Positions 8,578 to 18,207 of a DNA stretch of 64,000 nt are shown here, one piece after another; within the stretch, counting starts at the first letter, position 1, and the number at the start of each line of letters is the position of its first letter. This DNA is from Sphingobacterium sp. ML3W (GTDB taxonomy: Bacteria; Bacteroidota; Bacteroidia; Sphingobacteriales; Sphingobacteriaceae): assembly GCF_000747525.1 (NCBI RefSeq), contig NZ_CP009278.1, positions 1,240,001-1,304,000 of the forward strand, read 5' to 3'. Below the pieces are notes generated by a model. The model searched no databases, was not told where the DNA came from, and saw only the letters and a program-made list of their open reading frames with translations. Made by a program: the position numbers and the translations under genes.

Positions 8578-10068
8578 ATGGATATTAATGAATTAAATGC
8601 AAAACTCGTGTCTGAATTACGCGAAATTGCAAAATTAATAGGTATCGGTGACGCTGATAAGCTTAGAAAGCAAGAGCTAATTGAAAAAATTATCAGTACT
8701 GGTGATGAGTCCGAAAATACTTCTGAAGCAAAGGAAGAGAATCTTGATGAATCAACTGAGAGACCTAGAAAAAGAATAAGAACAGCAGCAGTAAAATCAT
8801 CAGAGCCTGTTACTATTCGGAAAAAAGAAAACGAAGAAATAGATTCAGCTGATAGTCAAGTAGCCCCATCAGAATCTGAAGAAAATATAAAAACAACTCC
8901 AGTAATAAAATCAACACCTTCAAAAGTAGAATCAACTTCATCTAATGCAGATTTTGATAATGTTATTGTCAATGAAGGGGTATTGGAGATCATGCCTGAT
9001 GGCTATGGTTTTTTACGTTCATCCGATTATAACTATTTAACTTCTCCTGATGATATCTATGTTTCTCAGTCACAAATCAAATTATTTGGTTTGAAAACTG
9101 GAGATACGGTTAGAGGTAGTATCAGACCTCCGAAAGAAGGTGAGAAATATTTCCCATTGGTACGCGTAGAAGCCATCAATGGTCAAAACCCTGCGGAAAT
9201 TCGTGACCGTGTTCCTTTTGATTTCTTAACACCATTATTCCCTACTGAACGTTTGAATTTGGATTTGGGTACGAGTAACTATTCGACACGTATCATGGAT
9301 CTGTTTACACCGATAGGTAAGGGACAACGTGGTCTTATCGTAGCTCAACCAAAAACGGGTAAAACAAATTTATTAAAAGAGGTTGCAAATGCGATCGCTA
9401 AAAATCATCCTGAAGTCTATTTAATTATTTTATTAATTGATGAAAGACCTGAGGAGGTTACAGATATGTCGAGAAGTGTGCGTGCTGAAGTTGTTTCATC
9501 TACTTTTGATGAACCAGCAGAACGTCACGTGAAAATCGCGAATATCGTTTTAGAGAAAGCAAAACGTATGGTTGAATGTGGCCATGATGTTGTGATTTTA
9601 CTAGATTCTATTACACGTCTGGCTCGTGCTTATAACACGGTTGCTCCTGCATCGGGTAAAATCTTATCTGGTGGTGTGGATGCAAATGCTTTACATAAAC
9701 CAAAACGTTTCTTCGGTGCTGCACGTAATATTGAGCATGGAGGTTCATTGACTATTTTAGCAACAGCGCTTACAGAGACTGGATCTAAAATGGACGAGGT
9801 TATTTTCGAAGAGTTTAAAGGTACTGGTAACATGGAGTTACAATTGGATCGTAAATTGGCGAACAAACGTATTTTCCCTGCTATCGATTTGACTGCTTCA
9901 AGTACGCGTCGTGATGATTTATTAATGGACAAAGAATCTATCCGTCGTCTGTGGGTATTACGTAATCACTTGGCAGATATGAATTCGAACGAAGCGATGG
10001 AATTTTTATTAGCGCAAATGCGTGGTACTAAGTCCAATGAAGAGTTTTTGATTAGTATGAATGGGTAA
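8578..10068 (+). CDS. rho: Transcription termination factor Rho
   Basis: Hexameric RNA-dependent ATPase that ends transcription. Order: N-terminal SAP-like helical segment (1-45), an acidic and Ser/Lys-rich insertion (about 45-125) longer than in E. coli Rho, the cold-shock-like RNA-binding domain starting [17 protein letters not shown], then the ATPase domain with Walker A AQPKTGKT (256-263), Walker [17 protein letters not shown] and the conserved GGVDANAL loop. Length 496 versus 419 in E. coli; the added disordered linker is common in Bacteroidota. The start is preceded by an AT-rich leader without Shine-Dalgarno. Confidence 0.97.
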   Translation: MDINELNAKLVSELREIAKLIGIGDADKLRKQELIEKIISTGDESENTSEAKEENLDESTERPRKRIRTAAVKSSEPVTIRKKENEEIDSADSQVAPSESEENIKTTPVIKSTPSKVESTSSNADFDNVIVNEGVLEIMPDGYGFLRSSDYNYLTSPDDIYVSQSQIKLFGLKTGDTVRGSIRPPKEGEKYFPLVRVEAINGQNPAEIRDRVPFDFLTPLFPTERLNLDLGTSNYSTRIMDLFTPIGKGQRGLIVAQPKTGKTNLLKEVANAIAKNHPEVYLIILLIDERPEEVTDMSRSVRAEVVSSTFDEPAERHVKIANIVLEKAKRMVECGHDVVILLDSITRLARAYNTVAPASGKILSGGVDANALHKPKRFFGAARNIEHGGSLTILATALTETGSKMDEVIFEEFKGTGNMELQLDRKLANKRIFPAIDLTASSTRRDDLLMDKESIRRLWVLRNHLADMNSNEAMEFLLAQMRGTKSNEEFLISMNG

Positions 10069-10090
10069 TTCCATTTGAATTTAATAATTT

Positions 10091-10121
10091 AGCCATCATT
10101 TATTAAAATGATGGCTTTTTT
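10091..10121 (+). terminator. Intrinsic terminator of rho
   Basis: Stem AGCCATCATT / AATGATGGCT followed by TTTTTT, 22 nt after the rho stop and just before pssA. Confidence 0.85.
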
Positions 10122-10136
10122 ATTTATATATAAAAT

Positions 10137-10814
10137 ATGAAAAAACATATTCCTAATACCATAACGTGCTTAAATCTACTGAGTGGATGTATCGGGGTTT
10201 TAATGGCACTTAAAGGTGATTATATGGCGACAGCTTATTGCGTATTGGCCTCCGGTATATTTGATTTTTTCGATGGTATGGTCGCTAGACTGTTGCATGT
10301 GAAATCGAATATTGGTAAAGAATTAGATTCGTTGGCTGATATGGTGAGTTTTGGTTTCTTGCCAGGAGCCATTCTTTATAAGCTGTTGGGGGATGTGTTT
10401 GTTAATGAGCCAGTATTTGCTTACTTAGGTTTTTTTGTGACTGTTTTTTCTGCAGTACGATTGGCGAAGTTTAATCTTGATGAGCGTCAAACTACAGATT
10501 TTATAGGATTAAATACACCGATGAATACTTTCTATGTTTTATCGTTGCCTTTTATCGCCGATAAGTACCCAGAAATCATCCTAAATCCCTATTTCCTTTT
10601 AATCAGTATAGCTGTTACAAGTTATTTATTGATCAGTGAAATCAAGTTGTTCTCCATGAAGCTATCTTCGCTGTCTTGGGCAGAGAATAAGTATAAGTTT
10701 ATCTTTGTTATTTTGGCAGTTGTACTTTTTGCTATTTTTCAATTTCTAGCTTTGCCTATCATACTTATTGTTTACATTTTGCTATCATTTTTACATTTTC
10801 AGCGTTTGAAATAG
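10137..10814 (+). CDS. pssA: CDP-diacylglycerol--serine O-phosphatidyltransferase
   Basis: Makes phosphatidylserine from CDP-diacylglycerol and serine, the first step to phosphatidylethanolamine. Integral membrane protein of 225 residues with the CDP-alcohol phosphotransferase signature D-G-x2-A-R-x8-G-x3-D-x3-D visible in the segment FFDGMVARLLHV ... GKELDSLADMVSFG. About eight hydrophobic segments follow the archaeal/Bacillus-type PssA pattern. It begins just after the rho terminator and converges on the Hpt gene with a 3-nt gap. Confidence 0.92.
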   Translation: MKKHIPNTITCLNLLSGCIGVLMALKGDYMATAYCVLASGIFDFFDGMVARLLHVKSNIGKELDSLADMVSFGFLPGAILYKLLGDVFVNEPVFAYLGFFVTVFSAVRLAKFNLDERQTTDFIGLNTPMNTFYVLSLPFIADKYPEIILNPYFLLISIAVTSYLLISEIKLFSMKLSSLSWAENKYKFIFVILAVVLFAIFQFLALPIILIVYILLSFLHFQRLK

Positions 10815-10817
10815 GAC

Positions 10818-11165
10818 TTATAAGGATGTTTCATACTGTTCCAACTCCATGAATAGTTCGGTGAAATGTGATTTTAATGTCTCAAATTCATTTTGAATAA
10901 TACTGAATTCTTTATTCTCTTGGGCCAGCATTTCCATTTCTTGCAGGGCATCTTTGATATGGCTAGCACCAATATATTCCATTGTGGGTTTTATATGGTG
11001 TGCTGCATCACATATCTTTTGAAACTGCTGTTCAATAACTGCGATTTCTATTTTTTTGAAGTCTATGGGGGTTTGCGTTCTGTACAGCGCTATGAATTCT
11101 TTAATCATATCCTGATTGTTAAACATACTCTGTTGGATAATGGTTGGGCTTATGTGTTTATACAT
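10818..11165 (-). CDS. Stand-alone Hpt (histidine phosphotransfer) domain protein
   Basis: 115-residue all-helical protein with the Hpt signature DAAHHIKPTMEYIGA; by alignment to A-H-x-L-K-G the phosphoaccepting residue would be H56. Proline replaces the usual glycine after the lysine. Such free Hpt proteins relay phosphate between hybrid kinases and response regulators; no kinase or receiver gene is adjacent. The start overlaps folK by 8 nt, so it is translated from the folK mRNA. Confidence 0.82.
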   Translation of the reverse strand: MYKHISPTIIQQSMFNNQDMIKEFIALYRTQTPIDFKKIEIAVIEQQFQKICDAAHHIKPTMEYIGASHIKDALQEMEMLAQENKEFSIIQNEFETLKSHFTELFMELEQYETSL

Positions 11166-11649
11166 GATTCTGATAAATATTTACTTCCAATGAATCTTCG
11201 CACAGAGATAAGAGTTCTGTATTGCTCTTTTTTAAAATTGGATGTATATAATCTGGTGCGATTTCCACTAACGGAATTAGGGTAAATTTTCTTTCCTGAA
11301 TGTAAGGATGGGGAATTTGTAGATTCGGTAAGTTTACGACATCATGCTCGTAGTATAAGATGTCAATATCAATGACTCGAGCTCCCCATTTTTCGGAACG
11401 TACTCTTCCCAATTTGTTTTCAATTGTTTGACATGTTTCTAATGCTTCTATGGGGTTGAGGAAGGTTTTGACCTCAATAATTTGATTTAAAAAACTAGGT
11501 TGATCTTCTACTCCCCAAGCTGCGGTTTCTACTATTGTAGAGGCCTTTGTAATTTTTCCGATTGAACTTTCAATGGCTTCGGAAGCACCTTTTAACTGCG
11601 CTATACGGTCACCAAGGTTTGCTCCTAATAAAATGTAGATGCTTTTCAC
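11158..11649 (-). CDS. folK: 2-amino-4-hydroxy-6-hydroxymethyldihydropteridine diphosphokinase
   Basis: Transfers pyrophosphate from ATP to the pterin in folate biosynthesis. The 163-residue protein shows the family landmarks: N-terminal YILLGANLGDR, the ETAAWGVEDQPSFLNQ segment, LGRVRSEKWGARVIDIDILYY with metal-binding Asp residues, and IPHPYIQERKFTLIPLVEIAP. Full length for HPPK. First gene of a two-gene unit with the Hpt protein. Confidence 0.95.
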   Translation of the reverse strand: MKSIYILLGANLGDRIAQLKGASEAIESSIGKITKASTIVETAAWGVEDQPSFLNQIIEVKTFLNPIEALETCQTIENKLGRVRSEKWGARVIDIDILYYEHDVVNLPNLQIPHPYIQERKFTLIPLVEIAPDYIHPILKKSNTELLSLCEDSLEVNIYQNHV

Positions 11650-11760
11650 CTTATAAATATAGAATTTTAGTTAATTAAATGAAAGATTTAAAAATTAATT
11701 TGTAACATTTGTAGTAATTTACGGACTAATGTAACAATCAAACTTTAGATTATTTATTTT

Positions 11761-13524
11761 ATGAAATCATTTTTTAAATATGTACTTGCTACTGTCACTG
11801 GAATCGTGATTTCAACAGTAGTGTTATTTATTATAACATTAGGTATTATTGGTGCTATAGTAAGTTCTGCTTCTTCTGAGAAAGATGTGGTGGTGAAAGA
11901 TAATTCTATTCTATATCTTTCCTTTAATCACTCGATTTCAGAACGGTCTGTCGAAAATCCTTTTGGTTCGCTTGATATTCCTGGATATAACACTAAAAAC
12001 ATAGGCTTAGATGATATTATCGCAAGGATAAAAAATGCAAAGGTGGATAGTAAAATAAAAGGTATTTATATGGATGCTAGTTCCATTGCTACTGGATTTG
12101 CTAGTCTAAAGGAAATTAGAGATGTCTTATTGGATTTTAAATCCTCGGGCAAGTTTATCGTTTCTTATAATGAGAGCTACTCTCAAAAAGCCTATTATAT
12201 CGCGAGTGTTTCCGATAAGATATATGTGAATCCTGAAGGAGTTATTGACTTTAAAGGTTTAGCAAGTTCTACGATGTTTATGAAAGATGCCTTTGATAAA
12301 CTGGGTGTCGATATGCAGGTTGTAAAAGTAGGAACTTTTAAAAGTGCAGTGGAGCCTTATTTTTTAAATGAAATGAGTGAGGCGAATCGTTTACAAGTTA
12401 ATTCATATTTAGGTAGTATTTACCGAACTTTTATTGATGAAATTTCATCTTCTAGGGGAGTTTCAGCCGATTCGTTGGATATGATAGCACGTAATTATCT
12501 CGTTCGCAATGCTGATGATGCTGTGCGTTATAAATTGGCCGATGCTAAACTTTATAAAGATGAACTTATTACGGAGTTGAAGACTAGGATAAAGGTTGAT
12601 GCGAAAGATGATTTGTCTACGGTTTCTTTATTAGATTATAAATTTAAAAATCCTAGTGCAGATGAATCGACACAAGTAGCTGTTCTATTTGCTGAAGGTG
12701 CTATTGTTGGTGGTGAGGGCCAAAAAGGTGAAATTGGTTCTGATAAAATCTCTAGAGAGCTACGTAAATTGCGTGAAGATGATAAAGTAAAGGCAGTTGT
12801 TTTTCGGGTGAATTCTCCAGGGGGCTCGGCTTTAGCTTCTGATGTTATTTGGAGAGAAGTTGAGTTGACGAAGAAGGTGAAACCAATCGTTGTTTCAATG
12901 GGTGATTATGCTGCATCTGGAGGGTATTATATCTCGGCGGCAGCGGATTCGATTTTTGCTGAAAATAATACTATTACGGGTTCAATCGGTGTTTTTGGTG
13001 TAATTCCAAATTTTAAAAATTTATTGAACACTAAGATTGGAATTCACTTTGATGGTGTTAAAACGGGCAAATTTTCGGATTTGGGCATGGTTCCAGATAG
13101 ACCTTTAACAGCGGAGGAGCGTGATATCATCCAGATTGAGGTCGACCGTGTTTACCAAACTTTTATGAAGCGTGTTTCAGATGGTCGTAAAATAACAATT
13201 GCCCAGGTGGATAGTATCGGTCAGGGACGGGTGTGGACCGGACAACAGGCTTTAAAAATGGGTCTAGTGGATCGTATTGGTGGCATCGATGATGCAATTC
13301 AATCTGCTGCTAAAAAAGCAAAAATAGATTCGTATTCGATAAAGCAATATCCTGCTAAAGAGGATGCCTTGTCTATGTTCTTATCTACATCTAAAGAAAA
13401 AGTCCAGATTTGGATGGCTGAGCAGCAAATGGGTGAGTTTTATCAATATTTTAATGTTATAAAAAATGTTTCTGGTCAATCAGGTATTATGGCAAAACTG
13501 CCATATTCGATTGAAATTCATTAA
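11761..13524 (+). CDS. sppA: Signal peptide peptidase SppA (67K type)
   Basis: Membrane-bound serine protease that degrades cleaved signal peptides. 587 residues, the duplicated long form. There is one N-terminal membrane helix (about 8-32). Catalytic residues are K194 in GTFKSAVEPY of the first repeat and S386 in the GDYAASGGYYISAAAD motif of the second, the Lys/Ser dyad arrangement of SppA 67K. Other motifs are FRVNSPGGSALASD and TGSIGVFG. A terminator follows. Confidence 0.95.
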   Translation: MKSFFKYVLATVTGIVISTVVLFIITLGIIGAIVSSASSEKDVVVKDNSILYLSFNHSISERSVENPFGSLDIPGYNTKNIGLDDIIARIKNAKVDSKIKGIYMDASSIATGFASLKEIRDVLLDFKSSGKFIVSYNESYSQKAYYIASVSDKIYVNPEGVIDFKGLASSTMFMKDAFDKLGVDMQVVKVGTFKSAVEPYFLNEMSEANRLQVNSYLGSIYRTFIDEISSSRGVSADSLDMIARNYLVRNADDAVRYKLADAKLYKDELITELKTRIKVDAKDDLSTVSLLDYKFKNPSADESTQVAVLFAEGAIVGGEGQKGEIGSDKISRELRKLREDDKVKAVVFRVNSPGGSALASDVIWREVELTKKVKPIVVSMGDYAASGGYYISAAADSIFAENNTITGSIGVFGVIPNFKNLLNTKIGIHFDGVKTGKFSDLGMVPDRPLTAEERDIIQIEVDRVYQTFMKRVSDGRKITIAQVDSIGQGRVWTGQQALKMGLVDRIGGIDDAIQSAAKKAKIDSYSIKQYPAKEDALSMFLSTSKEKVQIWMAEQQMGEFYQYFNVIKNVSGQSGIMAKLPYSIEIH

Positions 13525-13541
13525 TTTTTTTTGAATTTATC

Positions 13542-13583
13542 AAAAAAAGCCTTTTATTATTCGGATAGTAAAAGGCTTTTTTT
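13542..13583 (+). terminator. Intrinsic terminator of sppA
   Basis: Arms 13542-13560 and 13565-13583 pair over 19 bp with one mismatch around loop TCGG; A and T tracts flank both sides. Confidence 0.85.
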
Positions 13584-13636
13584 ATATTTAGCTGTCCATT
13601 TGGATGGATAGGTAATACTTCATATAAACAATAGAG

Positions 13637-14827
13637 ATGAAAACAGTAGATAATTTAAACTTCGCTAACAAAAAAGCGCTGATTCGTGTGGATTTTAATG
13701 TTCCTTTAGATGATAATTTTAATATTACAGATGACAATAGAATTCAAGGAGCTACTCCTACAATCAAAAAGGTATTAAATGATGGCGGGGCAGTTATCTT
13801 GATGTCGCATTTGGGAAGACCTAAGGATGGACCAACGGATAAGTATTCATTAAAACATATTGTATCACATTTATCTCAAGTTTTAGGAGTAGATGTTCAA
13901 TTTGCCAATGATTGTATTGGTGAAGAAGCTGTTGAAAAGGCGAAAAACTTAAAACCTGGTCAAGTATTACTTTTAGAAAATCTTCGTTTTTATAAAGAAG
14001 AAGAAAAAGGCGATGTTGCTTTTGCAGAGAAATTATCGAAATTAGGTGATGTTTATGTTAATGATGCTTTTGGTACTGCACACCGTGCTCATGCTTCAAC
14101 TGCTGTAGTTGCTCAGTTTTTCCCTGATGCAAAATACTTTGGTTATTTAATGGCTGCAGAAATTGGTAATGCGGAGAAAGTATTAAACAAAGCAGAACGT
14201 CCGTTTACTGCTATTATGGGTGGAGCTAAAGTTTCTGATAAATTGGAATTGATCGATGCTTTGTTGGATCGTGTCGATAATTTGATTATTGGTGGTGGTA
14301 TGGCTTATACGTTTGTAAAAGCTCGCGGTGGAGAGATTGGAAAATCTTTAGTGGAATTAGATAAATTGGATTTAGCTAGAGAGCTTGTTAAAAAGGCTGC
14401 TGCTAAAGGCGTTAACTTAGTGTTGCCTACAGATGCTCAGATTGCGGATAAATTCTCTAACGATGCGAATGTATATGACGGACCTAATGATCAGATTCCT
14501 GCTGATCTAGAAGGTTTGGATATTGGTAAAGAGTCGGGTGAAGCTTTTGCTAAAATTATTGAATCATCTAAAACAATTCTATGGAATGGTCCTATGGGAG
14601 TTTTTGAATTTGATACTTTTGCTGTAGGAACGCGTGCTGTTGCTGATGCAGTGGTTAATGCAACTGAAAAAGGTGCTTTTTCATTGATTGGTGGAGGTGA
14701 TTCTGCTGCTGCTGTTTCTAAATTTGGAATGACTGAAAAAGTAAGTTACGTATCCACTGGTGGTGGTGCTTTATTGGAATACATGGAAGGTAAGGTTTTA
14801 CCAGGAGTGAAAGCAATCGAAGGATAA
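13637..14827 (+). CDS. pgk: Phosphoglycerate kinase
   Basis: Glycolytic enzyme that converts 1,3-bisphosphoglycerate and ADP to 3-phosphoglycerate and ATP. 396 residues, the normal bacterial length. Motifs: RVDFNVPLD near the N-terminus, [50 protein letters not shown], the hinge, [11 protein letters not shown] and the nucleotide loop GGGDSAAAV. Single gene bounded by terminators. Cytoplasmic. Confidence 0.98.
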   Translation: MKTVDNLNFANKKALIRVDFNVPLDDNFNITDDNRIQGATPTIKKVLNDGGAVILMSHLGRPKDGPTDKYSLKHIVSHLSQVLGVDVQFANDCIGEEAVEKAKNLKPGQVLLLENLRFYKEEEKGDVAFAEKLSKLGDVYVNDAFGTAHRAHASTAVVAQFFPDAKYFGYLMAAEIGNAEKVLNKAERPFTAIMGGAKVSDKLELIDALLDRVDNLIIGGGMAYTFVKARGGEIGKSLVELDKLDLARELVKKAAAKGVNLVLPTDAQIADKFSNDANVYDGPNDQIPADLEGLDIGKESGEAFAKIIESSKTILWNGPMGVFEFDTFAVGTRAVADAVVNATEKGAFSLIGGGDSAAAVSKFGMTEKVSYVSTGGGALLEYMEGKVLPGVKAIEG

Positions 14828-14845
14828 TAACGCTTATGTAAATAA

Positions 14846-14876
14846 TAAAAAAGGCATCGTGAGATGCCTTTTTTAT
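14846..14876. terminator. Terminator between convergent pgk and metallopeptidase genes
   Basis: Stem AAAAAAGGCATC / GATGCCTTTTTT with 4-nt loop; symmetrical A and T runs allow use by both genes. Confidence 0.85.
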
Positions 14877-14886
14877 TTAAAGGGCT

Positions 14887-17697
14887 TTAATAAGTATAAT
14901 TTAAGCTGAATGTGGGAACAACTTTTTGTGTCGCTGTTATGTCATTGATATAGGTTAGTTTAAGAGCTGCTTCGAAATTGGGTAATGGGAATCGGAATGC
15001 GTTAAAATCAGCAGAAATTGCTAAACCAAAAGATTTTGGACTCGCATTGGATTGCTGATGGATATTTTGATAATCAGCAAACACACCACCTTTAATACGT
15101 TTAATATAAGTCAACCCTCCAATTGCCCAGTCTGGGTAGCTGATGGGGAACCTGTAGTTCAGCAATAACGTGTTTTTAATTTTCTCGTACTTGTAATATC
15201 CATATCCACTGATGGTGGGGATGTCATTGCTATATTGATACTGACCCGATGCTTTTTGATAGGCGAATCTCAGTTGAAAACCATGATTGCTTAAAAAACC
15301 AGGGGTATAGAAGCCCGTTCTGATTGAAAATATATTTCCTTGTAGCTGATCTTCAAAGGGAAGGTGCCGGTAGGTAATGCTAAAATTTTGTCCCCATTTT
15401 GGAGTTATATCCATTTTTGCCATCATCGCATTCCTATTCCAATAAAATTGATACGTTAACGGTAACAATACTTTTGAGGTAAAGTTATTGAGGTTTCTGA
15501 TACTTATATTGTATCGTTGTAGGTATGATGTAGCAAAATTGAAACCTGTGCTGTAGCTATAGTTGCGTTTGTAATATCCTAGGGGTATTGCAATTTGTGC
15601 GGATACATCATGTTCTCTCCAGTCAAAGTTGAGCGTGCTATCCGCTTTATTGGCGATAGTAGCTGTCCCGATTTGCCCTTTGTTTTCATATTTTAGGGTG
15701 AATTTTGGGAGGTATTTATTGTAATTTAATGTCGCGGAATAGATTGATTTTTTGATATCTGTGTCATATTCATAACCCATTACTAATTGTGTTGTATTGA
15801 GTATATTATTTGATAGCCAGAAAATACCAGGTCTAAAATTGTCTAAGCTTTCAAAATTGGTGTTGCTTAATGAAAGGCTATGGAAGTTGAATGTTCTGGA
15901 AATACCTTTATAAGGACTCACGATATAGGCAGTCGAGCTATCGGTGGTGATTTCAATGTGTTTGTTGTTGAGTTCCTCGTTGCCGCGATAAGGTGTCGGT
16001 CGAGTTTCCTCGTTGCTTTGGTTGTTTAAGGTTATTTTGGATATTTTATATCCATTGTGCTGATAATTATTGAAAAGTATTTCATTATGCTCGGGGTTAT
16101 AAGTCGGATTGAATGCTCCGAAAGGAGCGCGAGTTAATTTGGAGGTTATTTTTGACTGTTTATTATATTGGAATAAATTATCTTCACCGCCATATTGTGC
16201 TTTGAACAGGATGTTGTTCTCATCGATATATTGTGGTCTTTCAAACTGTTCGTTTCCCCAATCTTGGAGGAATGTCATTTGTGTGGAATCAAGTGGTATT
16301 TCCACTAAGTTAGTTCCTTTATTTGAGATTGCAATGGCAATGATTTTAGTACCATCTGCATTAAAACACGGTTGTTGTAAGAATATATCGGCATCCATTG
16401 GGATATTTTTCAATACTTTCTTCGTATTGATATCGATTATGCTAATGGATGTTTGGTTGCCTAAGTCTACTTCAATAGCTAATATTTCTTGCTTGAAAGG
16501 GTGAATTATCGGGTAATAATACCTGCTTTTGAAACTTATTTGTTCGTATTTTGCTGTCTTTAAATGGTAGATATTGATGACATTATAGGTCCTTTTTGTA
16601 TAGCGTAAATCTCTTTTTTGTTCGTCCCAAGTAATCATGTTATTCCTGAAATCGTAATTTGGTGTGATTTGACTCCCAATGTTTATGAGTGTTGAAATAC
16701 GGTTGTTGGTGTCTATTTTAACGATTTTGGAGGTGTTATTAGCTGATTGTAATAAGGCTAATAAGTTATTGTTTTCATCTCTTTTAGGTAAAAGCCAGTC
16801 TTGGTAGTTTTTGCTTGATTTGGGCTCTATTATCTCATAGAGGTCTTTCTCGCTTATATCTGTACGCCATTTATGATTGAGGTCGTTCATGGTTCTCGTG
16901 AATAAGCCACTATTGTTGTAGCCGGTCATTTTTTTTAGCGATCGGCTAAAATTGTAAGGTGTGAGTATATTTTTCTTAAGATTATCGTACAATTCCGGTT
17001 CAAAGTTTTCCTTGAAATTTTGTTTTAGATAATGGGTCATAAAATAACCTATTGTATAATAGCTTGGTACTTTGTCACGATATGAACCCAATAAGTATTT
17101 TTCAAATTTATATTTTTTATTAGCGCTTTCATTTGCTTTTAGAGGCATTTCAAAGGATGGTAGTTTTCCTCTTCCTCCTTTTGAATAGTGGGTTTCTGTC
17201 CATGTTGCATCCCCTTCGAAGTACCAAGAAGGGAGTGTGAGTCCATAAATCGCGAGTGCTAGTTGTTCTAGAAAAGGAGCTTTGAGCTTGCCTGTCAATT
17301 TATCGAACTGAACGACGTGTCTAAGTTCGTGTAGTGCGAGATTGGGAAGCCATTCTTGGTTGTCGGGTTCTGGTGTAGGGCTGCTATAGAGTTCGGATTT
17401 TCTAGGGGCAAGCTGAACAAAACCATTGGGTTGCAGCTGTGTGTTTTGTAGAATTAATGAAATCTTTCTTGGCGTTACTTGAAGGTCTCTACTACTAATT
17501 TTTAAATACGTTTCAATTTGATGCGCTAAGGTAATAGCACCATTTTTCATCTCGATGGGGAAGATAAGCCTAAATTCCTGACAGTCTATTTGATGCCATT
17601 TTTGAGACGGAGGTGCTTGACTATCTTCAAAAATTTGACAGATTCCGATATGAAAAGTTAAAATTGATAATAGAATTGTTAACCAGTATGTTTTCAT
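14887..17697 (-). CDS. Secreted gluzincin-type metallopeptidase with TolB-like propeller and C-terminal barrel-like domain
   Basis: 936-residue exported protein. A signal peptide covers residues 1-20. The first domain carries HELRH at 123-127 and, 34 residues on, WYFEGDA with E161: the H-E-x-x-H plus W-x-x-E-G layout of gluzincin zinc peptidases. The middle (about 280-560) repeats blocks such as QQPCFNADGTKIIAIAIS and FNPTYNPEHNEILFNNY, typical of PD40/TolB beta-propellers. The last 330 residues alternate aromatic and polar residues and end NYTY, like an outer-membrane beta-barrel. Peptidase plus propeller plus barrel suggests a surface-anchored protease. Substrate unknown; no operon partner. 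Confidence 0.75.
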   Translation of the reverse strand: MKTYWLTILLSILTFHIGICQIFEDSQAPPSQKWHQIDCQEFRLIFPIEMKNGAITLAHQIETYLKISSRDLQVTPRKISLILQNTQLQPNGFVQLAPRKSELYSSPTPEPDNQEWLPNLALHELRHVVQFDKLTGKLKAPFLEQLALAIYGLTLPSWYFEGDATWTETHYSKGGRGKLPSFEMPLKANESANKKYKFEKYLLGSYRDKVPSYYTIGYFMTHYLKQNFKENFEPELYDNLKKNILTPYNFSRSLKKMTGYNNSGLFTRTMNDLNHKWRTDISEKDLYEIIEPKSSKNYQDWLLPKRDENNNLLALLQSANNTSKIVKIDTNNRISTLINIGSQITPNYDFRNNMITWDEQKRDLRYTKRTYNVINIYHLKTAKYEQISFKSRYYYPIIHPFKQEILAIEVDLGNQTSISIIDINTKKVLKNIPMDADIFLQQPCFNADGTKIIAIAISNKGTNLVEIPLDSTQMTFLQDWGNEQFERPQYIDENNILFKAQYGGEDNLFQYNKQSKITSKLTRAPFGAFNPTYNPEHNEILFNNYQHNGYKISKITLNNQSNEETRPTPYRGNEELNNKHIEITTDSSTAYIVSPYKGISRTFNFHSLSLSNTNFESLDNFRPGIFWLSNNILNTTQLVMGYEYDTDIKKSIYSATLNYNKYLPKFTLKYENKGQIGTATIANKADSTLNFDWREHDVSAQIAIPLGYYKRNYSYSTGFNFATSYLQRYNISIRNLNNFTSKVLLPLTYQFYWNRNAMMAKMDITPKWGQNFSITYRHLPFEDQLQGNIFSIRTGFYTPGFLSNHGFQLRFAYQKASGQYQYSNDIPTISGYGYYKYEKIKNTLLLNYRFPISYPDWAIGGLTYIKRIKGGVFADYQNIHQQSNASPKSFGLAISADFNAFRFPLPNFEAALKLTYINDITATQKVVPTFSLNYTY

Positions 17698-18022
17698 GTA
17701 TTTCAGTTGTGTGCTATATTTAATGCATCAAGTATATTTGCTTATAATTTGCGTTATCAGGTTTTTTAACGGAGTATATCACATAGGTGTGTTTATTGTG
17801 TTTTTTGTAATTCTGTCGGATTATTTATGCTAAAATAAGATAACTTTTTTATTTAAAATTACTCATTTTGCTATTGTTTTATCCCCTTGGGCGAAGTCAA
17901 AAATTATGGGCTATAAAAATCTTTTTTTTTGTGGTACATGCATGGGTTTGTTTTAGGCTAGTGGGCATTTTGAGTAAATCAATTTTCTGTTTATTTATAG
18001 CTGTTTTACAGTGAGTTGTTTT

Positions 18023-18053
18023 ATTATCCTATCTTGCCTAAAGATAAGATAAT
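18023..18053 (+). promoter_or_regulatory. Stem-loop 1 in the mgtE upstream region
   Basis: Arms 18023-18035 and 18041-18053 (13 bp, one mismatch) around loop GCCTA. No T run follows, so it is not a standard terminator; it could be an operator or part of a leader. Confidence 0.35.
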
Positions 18054-18092
18054 GGTATTAAAAAGTGATTTTATCAGTTGTTTCCTTTTTGA

Positions 18093-18118
18093 GATTTAGT
18101 ATTTTTAAATACTAAATC
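18093..18118 (+). promoter_or_regulatory. Stem-loop 2 / palindrome in the mgtE upstream region
   Basis: Perfect 12-bp arms (GATTTAGTATTT / AAATACTAAATC) separated by 2 nt, 90 nt before the mgtE start. The near-zero loop favours a protein-binding palindrome over an RNA hairpin. Confidence 0.35.
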
Positions 18119-18207
18119 AAATAAATTCTTATATTATTCTAAAAAAGACGATTTTTGCATAAAATTTTAAATACACCGATGTAGCATATTAGTAAAGGAA
18201 GGGAATT

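Larger units (their letters stand above)
17698..18207. other. Intergenic region upstream of mgtE
   Basis: 510 AT-rich nt between divergent genes. No reading frame or RNA gene is recognised. Two stem-loops near mgtE are listed separately. The rest shows homopolymer T runs only. Confidence 0.5.

Noticed and set aside
9630..9932. 100-codon antisense frame in rho
   Set aside because: Antisense shadow of the highly conserved rho ATPase domain.
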